Source: Salinibacter sp. 10B (GTDB taxonomy: Bacteria > Bacteroidota > Rhodothermia > Rhodothermales > Salinibacteraceae). Taken from it: a stretch of DNA of 64,000 nucleotides. The stretch spans positions 2,407,909 through 2,471,908 of the forward strand of contig NZ_MQWC01000004.1 of assembly GCF_002954405.1 (NCBI RefSeq). The letters run 5' to 3'. The translations under genes were made by a program, and so were the position numbers. The notes below the pieces were generated by a model. That model was not told the DNA's origin, made no database searches, and was given only the letters and a program-made list of their open reading frames with translations. Within the stretch, counting starts at the first letter, position 1, and each line of letters opens with the position of its first letter. Positions 17,179 through 26,862 of this stretch are shown piece after piece.

Positions 17179-18375
17179 GTGACACTCTGGTCGCGGCAGG
17201 GAGCCGTCCTCGGGGCGTGCACCCTCGCCTTTTTCGCCACCATGGCCGCTCGACTCGTCATCAGTCCGGTCGTGCCCTTCATTAGTGATGCGTTTGCCGT
17301 CCCCAACGGCGCGATCGGGCTCGCCCTCACGGGCATGTGGATGGGGTACGCCCTTGCACAGTTTCCGAGCGGGCTCCTGGCCGACCGCTACGGCGAGCGT
17401 CGGATCATTCTCGTCGCGGTGGGCGGCACCGCCGTCGCGAGTGCGATGCTGGCCTTTGCCCCATCGTATCCGGTCTTCCTGATCGGGGCGACCGCACTGG
17501 GCACCGTTGCCGGCCTCCATTACAGCGTGGCCACGTCGCTGCTGACGCGGACGACCACGCAAACGGGCACGGCGATCGGGATCCACACGGCGGGCGCTCC
17601 GGTGGCCGGCGTGCTCGTCCCAATGGCCGCTGGGGCCGTCGGCGCCTGGCTGGGCTGGCGGTGGGCGCTCGCGCTCGGGGCTGCCTTTGCCGTCCCCGTC
17701 ATATTTCTCGTGGTCTCCGTTATCCGAGCCCGCCCGCCGGTCCGCCCCCAGCAATCGGTGTGGAGTCGCCTGCGCATCGGACCGCTCGTGGCGCTTCTGC
17801 GCCGTCCCCCCATTGCCCGTACGGTGCTCCTCTCCGCAGTGGGCATGTTTGTGTGGCAGGCCACGGCGTCGTTTTTGCCCACCTTCTTCGTGGCGCATCA
17901 CGGCTACTCGGAAGCGACGGCGGGTGCACTCTTCTCGGGATACTTCCTGGTGCAGGGGGTCACCCAGCCGGGCCTCGGGGCGCTCTCGGACCGTATCGGG
18001 CGAGATGCCGCCGCAAGCCTCGCCATCGGCGTGGGACTCGTGGGGTATGGGCTCCTGGTGGTTGGAACGGGAATGAGCATGATCATGATCGCGGTGGCCT
18101 GCGCGGGCATCTCGATGGGATGGGGCGCGGCCCTTATGCCGAAATTTATGGACCACCTCGACGACCATGAGCGGAGCGCCGGATTCGGACTCGTGCGCAC
18201 CGTCTACATGGTACTGGGCGCCAGTGGGAGCGTTGTCGTAGGCTTCGTGGCCGACCTCTTCGGATGGGACGTGGCGTTTCTCGGACTCGTCGGTCTTCTC
18301 GTGGGAATGCTGGTCGTGCTGGCGCGGCTCACGATGCGGAACCAAGCGGCCCGGCGCGCGCCCGCTCTTTCCTAA
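17179..18375 (+). CDS. MFS transporter, likely export or anion-uptake type
   Basis: 398 residues from the GTG at 17179, chosen because the first membrane helix starts a few residues later; the long in-frame upstream extension is polar and unlike the family. Twelve hydrophobic segments are visible, with the MFS loop motif GLLADRYGERR between helices 2 and 3 and a related GALSDRIGRD between helices 8 and 9. Substrate unknown. Divergent from the LysR gene, which probably controls it. Confidence 0.85.
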   Translation: MTLWSRQGAVLGACTLAFFATMAARLVISPVVPFISDAFAVPNGAIGLALTGMWMGYALAQFPSGLLADRYGERRIILVAVGGTAVASAMLAFAPSYPVFLIGATALGTVAGLHYSVATSLLTRTTTQTGTAIGIHTAGAPVAGVLVPMAAGAVGAWLGWRWALALGAAFAVPVIFLVVSVIRARPPVRPQQSVWSRLRIGPLVALLRRPPIARTVLLSAVGMFVWQATASFLPTFFVAHHGYSEATAGALFSGYFLVQGVTQPGLGALSDRIGRDAAASLAIGVGLVGYGLLVVGTGMSMIMIAVACAGISMGWGAALMPKFMDHLDDHERSAGFGLVRTVYMVLGASGSVVVGFVADLFGWDVAFLGLVGLLVGMLVVLARLTMRNQAARRAPALS

Positions 18376-18471
18376 TTCCGCGCACCGAAGAGTATTGAGC
18401 ATCTGCCGAGCGCTTTAGACCACACTGCCTCGCCGCTCGTTTCACGTGACTCCTGAGCCCCACTGCGCCCG

Positions 18472-19104
18472 ATGTCTCCCTCGCCCGAATTCGTGCTCTA
18501 CGTGCTCGACCTGTTCGGCACGGCCGTGTTTGCCGTCTCGGGCGCGCTTGCGGCCGGACGGCGGCACATGGATCTGTTCGGGGCCCTCGTCATTGCGGCC
18601 GTCACGGCGATCGGCGGCGGCACGGTGCGCGATCTCATTCTGGACCGCCATCCGGTGTTCTGGATCCGCGACCTGCGCTACCTCGCGGTCATTGCGGGGG
18701 CCGGCGGACTTACGTTCGCCTATACCTCTGTCTTCCGCCCGCCTCGTCAGTCACTGGAAGCAGCCGACGCCTTCGGGCTCGCAGTGTTCTCGGTCGTGGG
18801 GGCCCGCGTGGCCCTCGACGCCGGAACGCCCCTCGTGATTGTCGTCCTCATGAGCGCCATCACGGCAACCGTGGGCGGAATGGTGCGAGACGTGCTCTGT
18901 GGCGAGACGCCCCTCATCCTGCAGGAAGAGATCTATGCAACGGCTGCCCTCGGGGGAGGCGCCCTCTACCTGGGCCTTCGGGCCTCTGCCTTGCCGGACG
19001 CAGCGGTGATGGCCCTCACAATCACAGCGGTCGCGGGCGTGCGCCTGGCAGCACTGCAGTGGAAACTGCACTTGCCGTCCTTTCGGATCGACGAAGTGCA
19101 ATAA
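18472..19104 (+). CDS. TRIC-family channel / YadS-YicG type membrane protein
   Basis: 210 residues with about seven transmembrane helices in two homologous halves. Each half carries the family glycine motif: AVTAIGGGTVRDLIL and AITATVGGMVRDVLCG. Prokaryotic TRIC proteins form monovalent cation channels, and some members (YadS-like, GlyP) move glycine, so both are open. No partner gene; 97 nt after the MFS stop on the same strand. Confidence 0.88.
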   Translation: MSPSPEFVLYVLDLFGTAVFAVSGALAAGRRHMDLFGALVIAAVTAIGGGTVRDLILDRHPVFWIRDLRYLAVIAGAGGLTFAYTSVFRPPRQSLEAADAFGLAVFSVVGARVALDAGTPLVIVVLMSAITATVGGMVRDVLCGETPLILQEEIYATAALGGGALYLGLRASALPDAAVMALTITAVAGVRLAALQWKLHLPSFRIDEVQ

Positions 19105-19244
19105 CCCCCCCGAACCACGTCTCTCCCTGATCACCCGGCCCCGCAACGAGCCCCCGCCCTGCGACTGTTCGGCAGTGTTTGGGTTGCAGACGAGGGATTC
19201 GTATGCTGTAGGAGCACCCCTTTCGTGTACGCCCCCTCGTGCCT

Positions 19245-20036
19245 ATGCAGCGTGCTGCCGCCTCTTCGACTGGTCTTCTCCTCTGCCTCGTGCTCGCAGT
19301 TCTCGGAGGGGCCTGCGACTCCACGAATGCCCTTTCGGGGTCGGCGCGTGTGGACATCGGCTTTACCGCTGCGCCCCTGTCTCGCCCCGTCTCCGACGCG
19401 GCCTCCGCCAAGTCGTCCCACGTCCCGCTGCAGATGGAGGGGCCAAACGGAACGCTCACAATCAACAAGATCCGACTGATCGTCGATGGGGTGCAGCTGA
19501 AGGGCTCTGGCAATGCAACCGACGTCGATGTCGATTCGGCCTTTGTCTCTCTTCCCCTGGACTCGACCACCATCGAGCCGGTGGCCTCCGGCACGGTTCC
19601 CGTGGGCACCTACGAGACGCTCACGCTCACGATCGAGAATGCCGACCTGGAAGATGAGACACGTGAGGAGAAACTCCGCACCGAAATTGACGAGGCCTTC
19701 CCCAACTGGCCGGACGAGGCCAGTATGGTCGTCACCGGCACCTTCAGCCACACAGGAGAGGACACGACTCAGGAGTTTGCCACCTACTTCACGGCCGAGA
19801 CCAAGGTCACCCAGGAAATGAGAACGGCACTGGACGTGTCCGGAGCAGACGTCATCCGCGGCCTGAACGTCCGAGTGGACCCGAGCCGATGGTTCGCAAA
19901 GCCGGACGGGTCGCTCTGGAACCTCTCGGAGTACGATTACGCCCGAACCGGGGCCGTGATCGACTTCGAGGACGAATTCGAAGACGGAGTGGCCTCGATT
20001 GAGATCGACGACCGAACACTCGGAGGCGGCTCGTAA
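19245..20036 (+). CDS. DUF4382-domain lipoprotein
   Basis: 263 residues from the ATG at 19245 (a GTG lies two codons upstream). Lipoprotein signal with lipobox LGGAC. The mature domain reads ARVDIGFTAAPL, then INKIRLIVDGVQL and a region with PVGTYETLTLTIENADL, the pattern of DUF4382, a beta-sandwich of Bacteroidota and archaeal surface proteins. The second half is acidic. Role unknown. Its stop is convergent with glpX, separated by a hairpin. Confidence 0.75.
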   Translation: MQRAAASSTGLLLCLVLAVLGGACDSTNALSGSARVDIGFTAAPLSRPVSDAASAKSSHVPLQMEGPNGTLTINKIRLIVDGVQLKGSGNATDVDVDSAFVSLPLDSTTIEPVASGTVPVGTYETLTLTIENADLEDETREEKLRTEIDEAFPNWPDEASMVVTGTFSHTGEDTTQEFATYFTAETKVTQEMRTALDVSGADVIRGLNVRVDPSRWFAKPDGSLWNLSEYDYARTGAVIDFEDEFEDGVASIEIDDRTLGGGS

Positions 20037-20042
20037 GAAACG

Positions 20043-20060
20043 GGGCGCGAGGACGCCCCC
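20043..20060. terminator. Hairpin between convergent genes
   Basis: GGGGCG CGAGGA CGCCCC forms a 6-bp GC stem with a 6-nt loop in the 23-nt gap between the DUF4382 gene and glpX, overlapping the last base of the glpX stop codon. No T tract. Probably a bidirectional terminator. Confidence 0.45.
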
Positions 20061-21112
20061 TATCCCGCCTCCCCCACAGTAATGGTCCGGCGCTGGGGAT
20101 CTTTGCCCGAGACAAGTAGAAGCGTATCGGCGCGGAGGCGCCCGTCCTTCTCGTGGAGGCCCGGGAGGAGCGGCCCGTCAGTCACGCCGGTGAGCGCCAT
20201 CGCGACCGTTTGGGCATCCACCAGTTCCCCGGCGGTAAACGTTCGATCAAGCACCTCCGGCAGGGCCGGATTCTCAACGAGACGGCGGCGCTCCGCTTCG
20301 GATTGGGGGGCCACCCGCACCCGCATCGCTCCCCCAAGGGCCCGCTGCGCCAGGGCCGCAAGCATGCCTTCCGGAGCGCCCCCGATGCCCCAAAGCAGAT
20401 CAACGGGACCGCGGGGCTGAGCCGTGGGCTTTCCTTGGACTCGTGTCGTCGCGCGGACGCGAGTGTCGTCGGCCGCGGAGAGCCCCGACCGTGGACAAAG
20501 GGCCTGAATCGCAAAGCTGAGATCCCCCTCGGCAAAGAGATGCACCTGTGCCCCCGCAGCCCGGAGGGCCTTCACCAGATCCGTGTGGCGCGGCCGCTCC
20601 TGCACAGCCACCCGCACCCCAGACGGCGCAACGTTCAGTGTATCGGCAACGCCCTCAATCACCTCCGCCGGATCGGCCGTCAACGTCAGCGCCTCGTCCG
20701 CCGCCGGCGGGCCGATGAGCTTCTCTGCGTAGAAGGCCCGCCCCAACGGAAGCAGGGTTTGGGCCGGTGCGAACCCCATCACCGACAGGGCGCCTGGCTC
20801 ATCTCGGGCCGCGAGCGACGTCCCTTCGAGCGGATCGACGGCAATGTCAAGGCCGCCGTCCTCTACACGCTCCCGGCGCTCCCCGATCTGCGTCCCCGGC
20901 GCCAGGTACGGCGCATCATCCTTTTCGCCCTCGCCAATCACAACGGTGCCTCGAAGCCCACACCGGGCGGCCTGAGTGCGGAGGGCCTCCACCGCCGCGG
21001 CGTCGGCCGCCTCCTTGTCGCCCTCCCCGATCCACGGTTCAACGGCCCGGGCGGCGGCCTCGGTCAAACGACAGGCCGTCTGGCCCCAGTCGGAAAGAAA
21101 AGAGGATCCCAT
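20060..21112 (-). CDS. glpX: Class II fructose-1,6-bisphosphatase
   Basis: Hydrolyses fructose-1,6-bisphosphate to fructose-6-phosphate in gluconeogenesis, cytosolic and metal-dependent. 350 residues from the ATG at 21112. IGEGEKDDAPYL and DIAVDPLEGTSLAA are the metal and phosphate binding motifs of the GlpX family, and GIGGAPEGMLAALA is the conserved C-terminal element. An in-frame start 16 codons upstream exists, but MGSSFLSDWGQTACRLTEAA matches the family start. Single gene. Confidence 0.93.
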   Translation of the reverse strand: MGSSFLSDWGQTACRLTEAAARAVEPWIGEGDKEAADAAAVEALRTQAARCGLRGTVVIGEGEKDDAPYLAPGTQIGERRERVEDGGLDIAVDPLEGTSLAARDEPGALSVMGFAPAQTLLPLGRAFYAEKLIGPPAADEALTLTADPAEVIEGVADTLNVAPSGVRVAVQERPRHTDLVKALRAAGAQVHLFAEGDLSFAIQALCPRSGLSAADDTRVRATTRVQGKPTAQPRGPVDLLWGIGGAPEGMLAALAQRALGGAMRVRVAPQSEAERRRLVENPALPEVLDRTFTAGELVDAQTVAMALTGVTDGPLLPGLHEKDGRLRADTLLLVSGKDPQRRTITVGEAG

Positions 21113-21455
21113 AGGAAAAGAAGAGGAGTTTGCAAGGCACAACTCAGGCACGTCCCCCACCGGATCCCGATGCCAAAGCCTTCTTGGGACGCGGTGCCAG
21201 TATTATGGACGACCATATCCGTTCCCGTAGCGATGCGTTTTTTTTTGAGGATGCCTCCCCGATCATGTCCTTCTCTGTCCGGGAAACCGCGTCTCTCGAG
21301 AATATCCATTTTCACACCGCTTCGCCTTCATTCTCCCCCCTCTATTTTTATCTATAACTTCAAGCAACCTTCCAATTAGGAATCGGCGCGCTTTTTGACT
21401 CAACTCTCTTTCTACGCAGAGACGGCATCCGCGCCTCCCGTTCGAAAATGCCTCG
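21113..21455. other. Divergent glpX/sensor-kinase spacer
   Basis: 343 nt without a gene. Locally AT-rich around 21238-21250 (a run of T) and 21340-21365 (CTATTTTTATCTATAAC), where a promoter for the kinase is plausible, but no confident boxes can be assigned. Confidence 0.3.
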
Positions 21456-24400
21456 ATGCCCATGCCCCAGCCGCACGACTCTGAGAGGAGCCATCCCGGT
21501 GTCTTTTTTTCGGTAGACGCTCTTCCCGAGGCGTTCAACACAAATGGCGAGAACGACACTCCCGGTGCCCGCCTCCAGTCCCTTCTCTCCGGATCGTCCT
21601 CTCCCTCTTCCGACGCGCTCTCGTCCATCCTGGAGATCGGGCTCGACTGGCTCGGGGTGGAGCATGGCCACCTGGCCCAGATCGATTTGGGCTCCAATCG
21701 GCACACCATCACGACCGTCGCCGGCACGCCCTCAACCGTTTCACAGGGCGACCGCCTCCCTCTTTCGGCCACGTACTGCCGGAAGGTCCTCGGGGAAAAC
21801 GCCGTGCTTACGGTGAACGATGCGGAGGCCGCGGGATGGGCGGCGGATCCTGCGTACGAGACGTTTTCGTTTTCCACCTATCTGGGCGCAACGGTTGTGG
21901 CGGAGGGAGAGCTATACGGGGCCCTCTGCTTCGGCGACCGCCGTCCTCAGGACGTGCCCCTTCGGGAGGACGCCGCCGCTGTGGTTAAGGCCCTGGCCGA
22001 CGCCGCCGGCGAAGTGTTGGCCCGCAGTGGCCCATCCAATCGGGCTCTGCCCCCCCAGAACCAGTTGGAGGCGTTGTTCGAGCATTCGCCCAATATGATC
22101 AACCTCCACGACGCGGCGGGCAACCTGATTGCCCCAAACCCGCGTCTCTGCGAAAAGACGGGATACGAGCCCGAGGAGCTCACGAACATGAAGGTGTGGG
22201 AACTCGACCAGGACGCCGATCCGGAGGAAGCACGCGCTGCTTGGGCTGAGATGGTCCCGGGCGACCGCCGCCGGTGGGAGGGGACCTTTCAGCGCACGGA
22301 CGGCTCCACCTTTCCCGTCGAGGTCGACGTGCAATGCCTTGAAGTAGAGGAAGGCCCCCGGTTCGTCGCCACCAGTCGGGATATTTCCGAGCGCCGGGCG
22401 GCCCAAACGGCTCTGGAACAGCGCGAAGAGCTCCACCGCGAGACCCTCCGCAACATCACGGATGCGGTGTTTATCACCCGATCGGACGGGACCTTCACGT
22501 ACGTCTGCCCGAATGTCGAGTACATCTTCAAGCAATCGCGGGAGGAGGTCGAAGCGCTCGGATCCATCTCCGCCCTTCTCGGCAGCGATCCGGCCGAGCA
22601 GCAGGACTTCGGCAAGACCCAAGAAGTTCAAAACATTGAACATCGGGTCGTGGACGCCGAGGGTACCGAGCACGACCTTCTCATCAACATCCGGCGCGTG
22701 TCGATCCAGGAGGGATGCCGGATGTATACGTGCCGGGACGTAACAGGGCGGAAAGACGCCGAACGGGAGCTCAAAAAGCAAAACGATCTGCTGTCCGAGA
22801 TCCAGCATCTCGCCAACGTCGGCGGGTGGGAGTACGATGTGCAGACCGAAGAGCACACCTGGACGCAGGAGGTGTATCGCATCTACGGTCTCTCCGAAGA
22901 TGTCGACCCCACGGTTGAAGGCGGCATCTCGTACTATCACCCCGAGGACCAGTCCACAATCCGGGCGGCGTTTACCCGTGCGGTGGAGGAGGGGGAGCCG
23001 TACGAACTGGAGTTGCGTCTCCTCCGGGAGGATGGGGAGCAGCGATGGGTTCGCACGCGCGGGATGCCGCAGGTTTCGGACGGGGAGGTGGTTCAGGTTC
23101 GCGGCAGCATTCAGGACATTACCGAACGAAAAACGGCCGAGCAGGATCTGCGTAACACGAAGCAACTGCTGGAGAAAACGTTTGAGAATCTGGGGGAGGT
23201 CGTCTTGATCGTCGACCCGCCGAACCGTCGGATTATTTCGTGCAATTCGGCGGTCGAGGATGTCTTTGGGTACAAGAAGGAGGAACTCATCGGGGAAAGC
23301 ACCGAGAAGCTCCACAAGAGCCCGGAGGCCTACCAGCGCTTTGGGAAGATCGGAGAGCCCATCCTGGAGGAGGACGGCATCTTCCGACATGAATACCAGA
23401 TGCGTCGGAAGAACGGAGAGATTATCGACACCGAACACGTGGTGACGCCGCTGGAGGACGAAAACTGGCCCGGCGGGGTGGTGAGCGTCATTCGGGACGT
23501 GACCGAGCAGAAGGAAACCCGGCGACAACTCCGCGAGGAGCGCGACCTGCTGGACCGCATCCTGGAAACTAGTCCGGCCGCCATCGCGGTCCTTAACACC
23601 GACGGGGCGTTCATCGAAGCCAGCGCACGGGCCGAGGACATTCTCGGGCTGACGAAGGAGAAGGTGACCGAGCGCACTTATGACGACCCGGAGTGGAATA
23701 TCCGCCGGCCGGACGGCACCCCTATGCCGGAGGCGGAGCTTCCCTTTGCCCGGGTGATGGACACGGACGCGCCCGTCTACGACGTTGAACACAAGATCGA
23801 GTGGCCCGATGGGACCCAGCGGCTGTTGTCGGTCAGCGGCGCTCCGCTGCACTCGCCGGACGGCGACCTGGAGGGAGCCGTCTTCCACATGGACGACATT
23901 ACGGAACGCCGAGCGGCCAAACGAAAGCTCCGGGAGGAGCGAGATCGATTTGCCACCCTCTTTCACAACCTGCCCACGCCGGTCGTGCACGGGCGCCGCG
24001 ACGACGAGGACCGGATTCACATCCAGGCCGTGAACGAACGATTCGAGACCGTCTTTGGATACGAGGAGAGCGTCATTCGGTCGGAAGGCTGGCAGGACCT
24101 CCTTGTGCCAGACAGCGAGCAGGACGAGGCAGCATCCATTCGTCGCTCCCTATTGGAGGGGACTCCCGTACAACATGAGGTGCGCCGACAAACGGCCGGC
24201 GAGGTGCGGGACTTTCGGGTGCAGGTCGCCCTGCGCGAGACCGACGAACAACCGACCGAAGGGTTTGCAATTTACACCGACATTACCGAGCGCAAAAAGC
24301 AGCAGCGGCGCCGAGAGGAGGTCATCCGGCGCGTGACCGACGCTATTGTCGAGATCGACGCGGACTGGCGGTTTACCCTCCTTAACGACCAGGCCGAGGC

Positions 24401-25679
24401 CCTCTACGAAATGCCCGAGGAGGCCCTGCTCGGCAAGCGCTTCTGGGACATTTTTCCGGAGGCGATCGGGACGCGCTTCGAGGAGGTGTACCGGGGCGTG
24501 ATGACCACCCGCGAGCCCGCCTCCATCGAAGAATACTATCCCGGACTCAACGGGTGGTTCAACATCCAGGTATACCCCAATCCTGACGGTGGCATTGCGT
24601 TCTATTTTCAGGACATCACCGAGCGCAAGAAGCAAAAACAACAGCTTATGCGCCGCAAGGCGCTCCTGGAAGCCCAGGCCCGTGCCACGATCGACGGCCT
24701 GCTCGTCATCGATCCGGATCGGCACGTCATGTTCTACAACGATCAATTCCTCAACCTCTGGGACATTCCGAAGGAGGTTGCGGACACGTCCCCCGACGAG
24801 CATCTTTCCGAGAGCACTCTTCTCAACAGCGCGGGTCACCTGCTCGCCAACCCGAAGGAGTTCCGCCGAAAAGTGGAGTACCTCTACAACCACCCGGACA
24901 AGGAAAGCCGAGACTTGATCCAATTGACCGACGGCCGCTGGTTCGATCGCTACAGTGCTCCGATCAGGAGTGACGACGGCACCCACTTCGGCCGCCTCTG
25001 GATCTTTCGGGACGTCACGGACCAGCGCCGGATGCTGGAGCGTCTGCTGGAGGTGCAGGAGGAAGAACGACGTCGTATCGACCAGGAAATCCACGACGAG
25101 ATGGGGGGACTCCTCACCTCCCTTCAGTTCACGATCGACATTGCGCGCCGTGAGACGCAAGAACACGGCGCGCCTTCCACTCACTTCGACCAACTGGAAG
25201 AGCTGGTGAGCGACCTTTCAACAGTGTCCCGGACGATCTCTCGGAAGCTATATCCCAGCGACCTTTCGAATTCCGGCCTCGTAGAGGCCGTGTCTTCTCT
25301 AGTGAACAAGCTAAAGGAGAAACACGCCCTTGAAATCGATTTCTACAGCGAGTTTGCTCACGGCGAGCGCTTCTCCAAGATCATCGAGCGCACGGCCTTC
25401 TGGATCGCACAGGAGGTCCTGGTGACGATCGCCGGACACGACGCAACGGACGCGGCGCACGTGACCCTTACCAAAAGCGCCGACCAGCTTCACCTGCATA
25501 TTTTCGATGACGGTGTTGAGGTCGGCTCCTCGCCCACGGGAGAGGCCCCCTTCGGCTTGGACAACATCCGTTCCCGTGTTGAGAGGCTCAACGGAGACAT
25601 TGACATCGCTCCCATTCCCGACGAGGGAACCCGTATCTCCGTCACGCTTCCGGCCAAGCTTCCCTTTCCAGCCCAGTAA
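21456..25679 (+). CDS. GAF/multi-PAS sensor histidine kinase (HisKA_3 type), degenerate ATP site
   Basis: 1407 residues, no membrane helices, so probably a cytosolic sensor. A GAF domain (about 30-190) is followed by eight PAS/PAC units, each ending in a DITERK-like linker (residues 309, 427, 553, 680, 813, 941, 1052, 1186), then a HisKA_3 dimerisation helix with phospho-acceptor His1213 in IDQEIHDEMGGLLTSL. The ATPase domain is unusual: at the N-box, QEALxNALKHA is replaced by QEVLVTIAGHD, losing the Mg-binding Asn, and the G1 box DNGxG reads DDGVEVG. HisKA_3 kinases pair with NarL-type regulators, and one follows at 26136. Kinase activity may be weak, or it may act as a phosphatase. Confidence 0.9.
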   Translation: MPMPQPHDSERSHPGVFFSVDALPEAFNTNGENDTPGARLQSLLSGSSSPSSDALSSILEIGLDWLGVEHGHLAQIDLGSNRHTITTVAGTPSTVSQGDRLPLSATYCRKVLGENAVLTVNDAEAAGWAADPAYETFSFSTYLGATVVAEGELYGALCFGDRRPQDVPLREDAAAVVKALADAAGEVLARSGPSNRALPPQNQLEALFEHSPNMINLHDAAGNLIAPNPRLCEKTGYEPEELTNMKVWELDQDADPEEARAAWAEMVPGDRRRWEGTFQRTDGSTFPVEVDVQCLEVEEGPRFVATSRDISERRAAQTALEQREELHRETLRNITDAVFITRSDGTFTYVCPNVEYIFKQSREEVEALGSISALLGSDPAEQQDFGKTQEVQNIEHRVVDAEGTEHDLLINIRRVSIQEGCRMYTCRDVTGRKDAERELKKQNDLLSEIQHLANVGGWEYDVQTEEHTWTQEVYRIYGLSEDVDPTVEGGISYYHPEDQSTIRAAFTRAVEEGEPYELELRLLREDGEQRWVRTRGMPQVSDGEVVQVRGSIQDITERKTAEQDLRNTKQLLEKTFENLGEVVLIVDPPNRRIISCNSAVEDVFGYKKEELIGESTEKLHKSPEAYQRFGKIGEPILEEDGIFRHEYQMRRKNGEIIDTEHVVTPLEDENWPGGVVSVIRDVTEQKETRRQLREERDLLDRILETSPAAIAVLNTDGAFIEASARAEDILGLTKEKVTERTYDDPEWNIRRPDGTPMPEAELPFARVMDTDAPVYDVEHKIEWPDGTQRLLSVSGAPLHSPDGDLEGAVFHMDDITERRAAKRKLREERDRFATLFHNLPTPVVHGRRDDEDRIHIQAVNERFETVFGYEESVIRSEGWQDLLVPDSEQDEAASIRRSLLEGTPVQHEVRRQTAGEVRDFRVQVALRETDEQPTEGFAIYTDITERKKQQRRREEVIRRVTDAIVEIDADWRFTLLNDQAEALYEMPEEALLGKRFWDIFPEAIGTRFEEVYRGVMTTREPASIEEYYPGLNGWFNIQVYPNPDGGIAFYFQDITERKKQKQQLMRRKALLEAQARATIDGLLVIDPDRHVMFYNDQFLNLWDIPKEVADTSPDEHLSESTLLNSAGHLLANPKEFRRKVEYLYNHPDKESRDLIQLTDGRWFDRYSAPIRSDDGTHFGRLWIFRDVTDQRRMLERLLEVQEEERRRIDQEIHDEMGGLLTSLQFTIDIARRETQEHGAPSTHFDQLEELVSDLSTVSRTISRKLYPSDLSNSGLVEAVSSLVNKLKEKHALEIDFYSEFAHGERFSKIIERTAFWIAQEVLVTIAGHDATDAAHVTLTKSADQLHLHIFDDGVEVGSSPTGEAPFGLDNIRSRVERLNGDIDIAPIPDEGTRISVTLPAKLPFPAQ

Positions 25680-26135
25680 TTGTTGAGTACCAAACGACTG
25701 TCCCAACGATCCCTCGCGGCGCGCGCCCTGCTTTCCGTTACGTGAGCGTGAAGACCCGTAGCTTCTGTAACCTCTGGGTAAACGGCTCTTCTATTCGGAA
25801 AAACCAGGAAAGGGATTCGTCTTCCTTATCCCAAAGGGGTAGGGATTGTGCTCATTGCTGTATCGACAACAAAAATAAAATAAAAGTAATACATCACATA
25901 AGTTGAGGGTACTGAAAGAGATTTCAGCCAGTGGGCGTTTGAGGGCTGCGCGGCGGAATACATCCCCTCCTGGCGCCTCACAGGGGACGGGATGTGCCCC
26001 CCTCCCCACTGATCGCAGCGTCCGGAGGTCGAGCATGGGGCTTCGCATTTCAGAAAGAGTATATTCGGACACAGCACGGACCAACCCGTCTCGTCGTCCT
26101 GATTTCGTTAGCGTCGCATCAATCGGCCAGGGGCT
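25680..26135. other. Spacer upstream of the response regulator
   Basis: 456 nt, no gene. An AT-rich tract at 25868-25900 is followed by CTGAAA GAGA TTTCAG at 25912-25927, a perfect 6-bp inverted repeat with a 4-nt centre, about 210 nt before the regulator start. It suggests the regulator has its own promoter rather than reading through from the kinase. Confidence 0.4.
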
Positions 26136-26780
26136 ATGCTCATTTCATCACTCATCGCCGAAGACCATGACCTGACGCGACAGGGCATCCGGTCACTACT
26201 CGAGGACCGACTTGATGCTCGCGTGTGCGCGACGACCGGGAATGGGCTGGATGTTTTTTCCCTCCTTCAGGAGCATGAGCCCGACCTTCTCGTTCTCGAC
26301 CTGGGCCTTCCCCACCTCAACGGCCTCGACGTTCTCCGTCAGATTCAGGAGAGTGCCCTTTCCGTACAGGTGGTGGTGCTGTCGATGCACGCAGAAGACA
26401 TCTACGTGAGTCGGGCCTTCGAGCTGGGGGCAGCGGGATATGTGTTGAAGGGGGCCTCCCTGGACGAGATGGTACGCGCAGTCCGAACCGTCGTCGGCGG
26501 GAACCGATACCTCAGCGATGACCTGTCGGACGCGCTACTCAACGCCCCACAATCAACAAACGGAGACGCCGATGACCGATACCAAACCCTGACCGCCCGG
26601 GAACGCGAAGTGCTCCAGCTCACGGCGGAGGGATATACCAGTCAGGAAATCGGCGAGCACCTCCACATCAGCCCCCGAACGGCCGACAAACATCGGCAAA
26701 ACATCAAAGCAAAGCTGGAGCTCAAGAATGTGGCTGAGATGACAGCCTATGCCCACCGGCGCGGACTTATCACGGGATAG
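26136..26780 (+). CDS. NarL/FixJ-family response regulator
   Basis: 214 residues. Receiver domain 1-120 with the acidic pair in IAEDHDL, phospho-acceptor Asp55 in LLVLDLGLP, Ser/Thr in VVLSMHAED and Lys in GYVLKGAS. The LuxR-type DNA-binding domain is at about 150-210: LTAREREVLQLTAEGYTSQE, then IGEHLHISPRTADKHRQNI. Its natural partner by type is the HisKA_3 kinase upstream. The second kinase begins 82 nt downstream, so regulator and second kinase may be co-transcribed. Confidence 0.93.
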   Translation: MLISSLIAEDHDLTRQGIRSLLEDRLDARVCATTGNGLDVFSLLQEHEPDLLVLDLGLPHLNGLDVLRQIQESALSVQVVVLSMHAEDIYVSRAFELGAAGYVLKGASLDEMVRAVRTVVGGNRYLSDDLSDALLNAPQSTNGDADDRYQTLTAREREVLQLTAEGYTSQEIGEHLHISPRTADKHRQNIKAKLELKNVAEMTAYAHRRGLITG

Positions 26781-26862
26781 CCCGTCGCCCCTCGTTCGCA
26801 TTGATGAGCAGCCTTCCGCCCGGCTTGCGCTCCTGTTCTTTTGCATTGTTGCTCCTCTGTGC

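Noticed and set aside
17005-18402. 465-codon open frame antisense to the MFS transporter
   Set aside because: High-GC shadow frame: Arg/His/Gly/Glu-rich, no family motif, while the opposite strand encodes a clear twelve-helix transporter.
21912-24020. 702-codon open frame antisense to the first sensor kinase
   Set aside because: Long only because codon bias of the kinase suppresses stops on the other strand; repeats in it mirror the PAS linkers.
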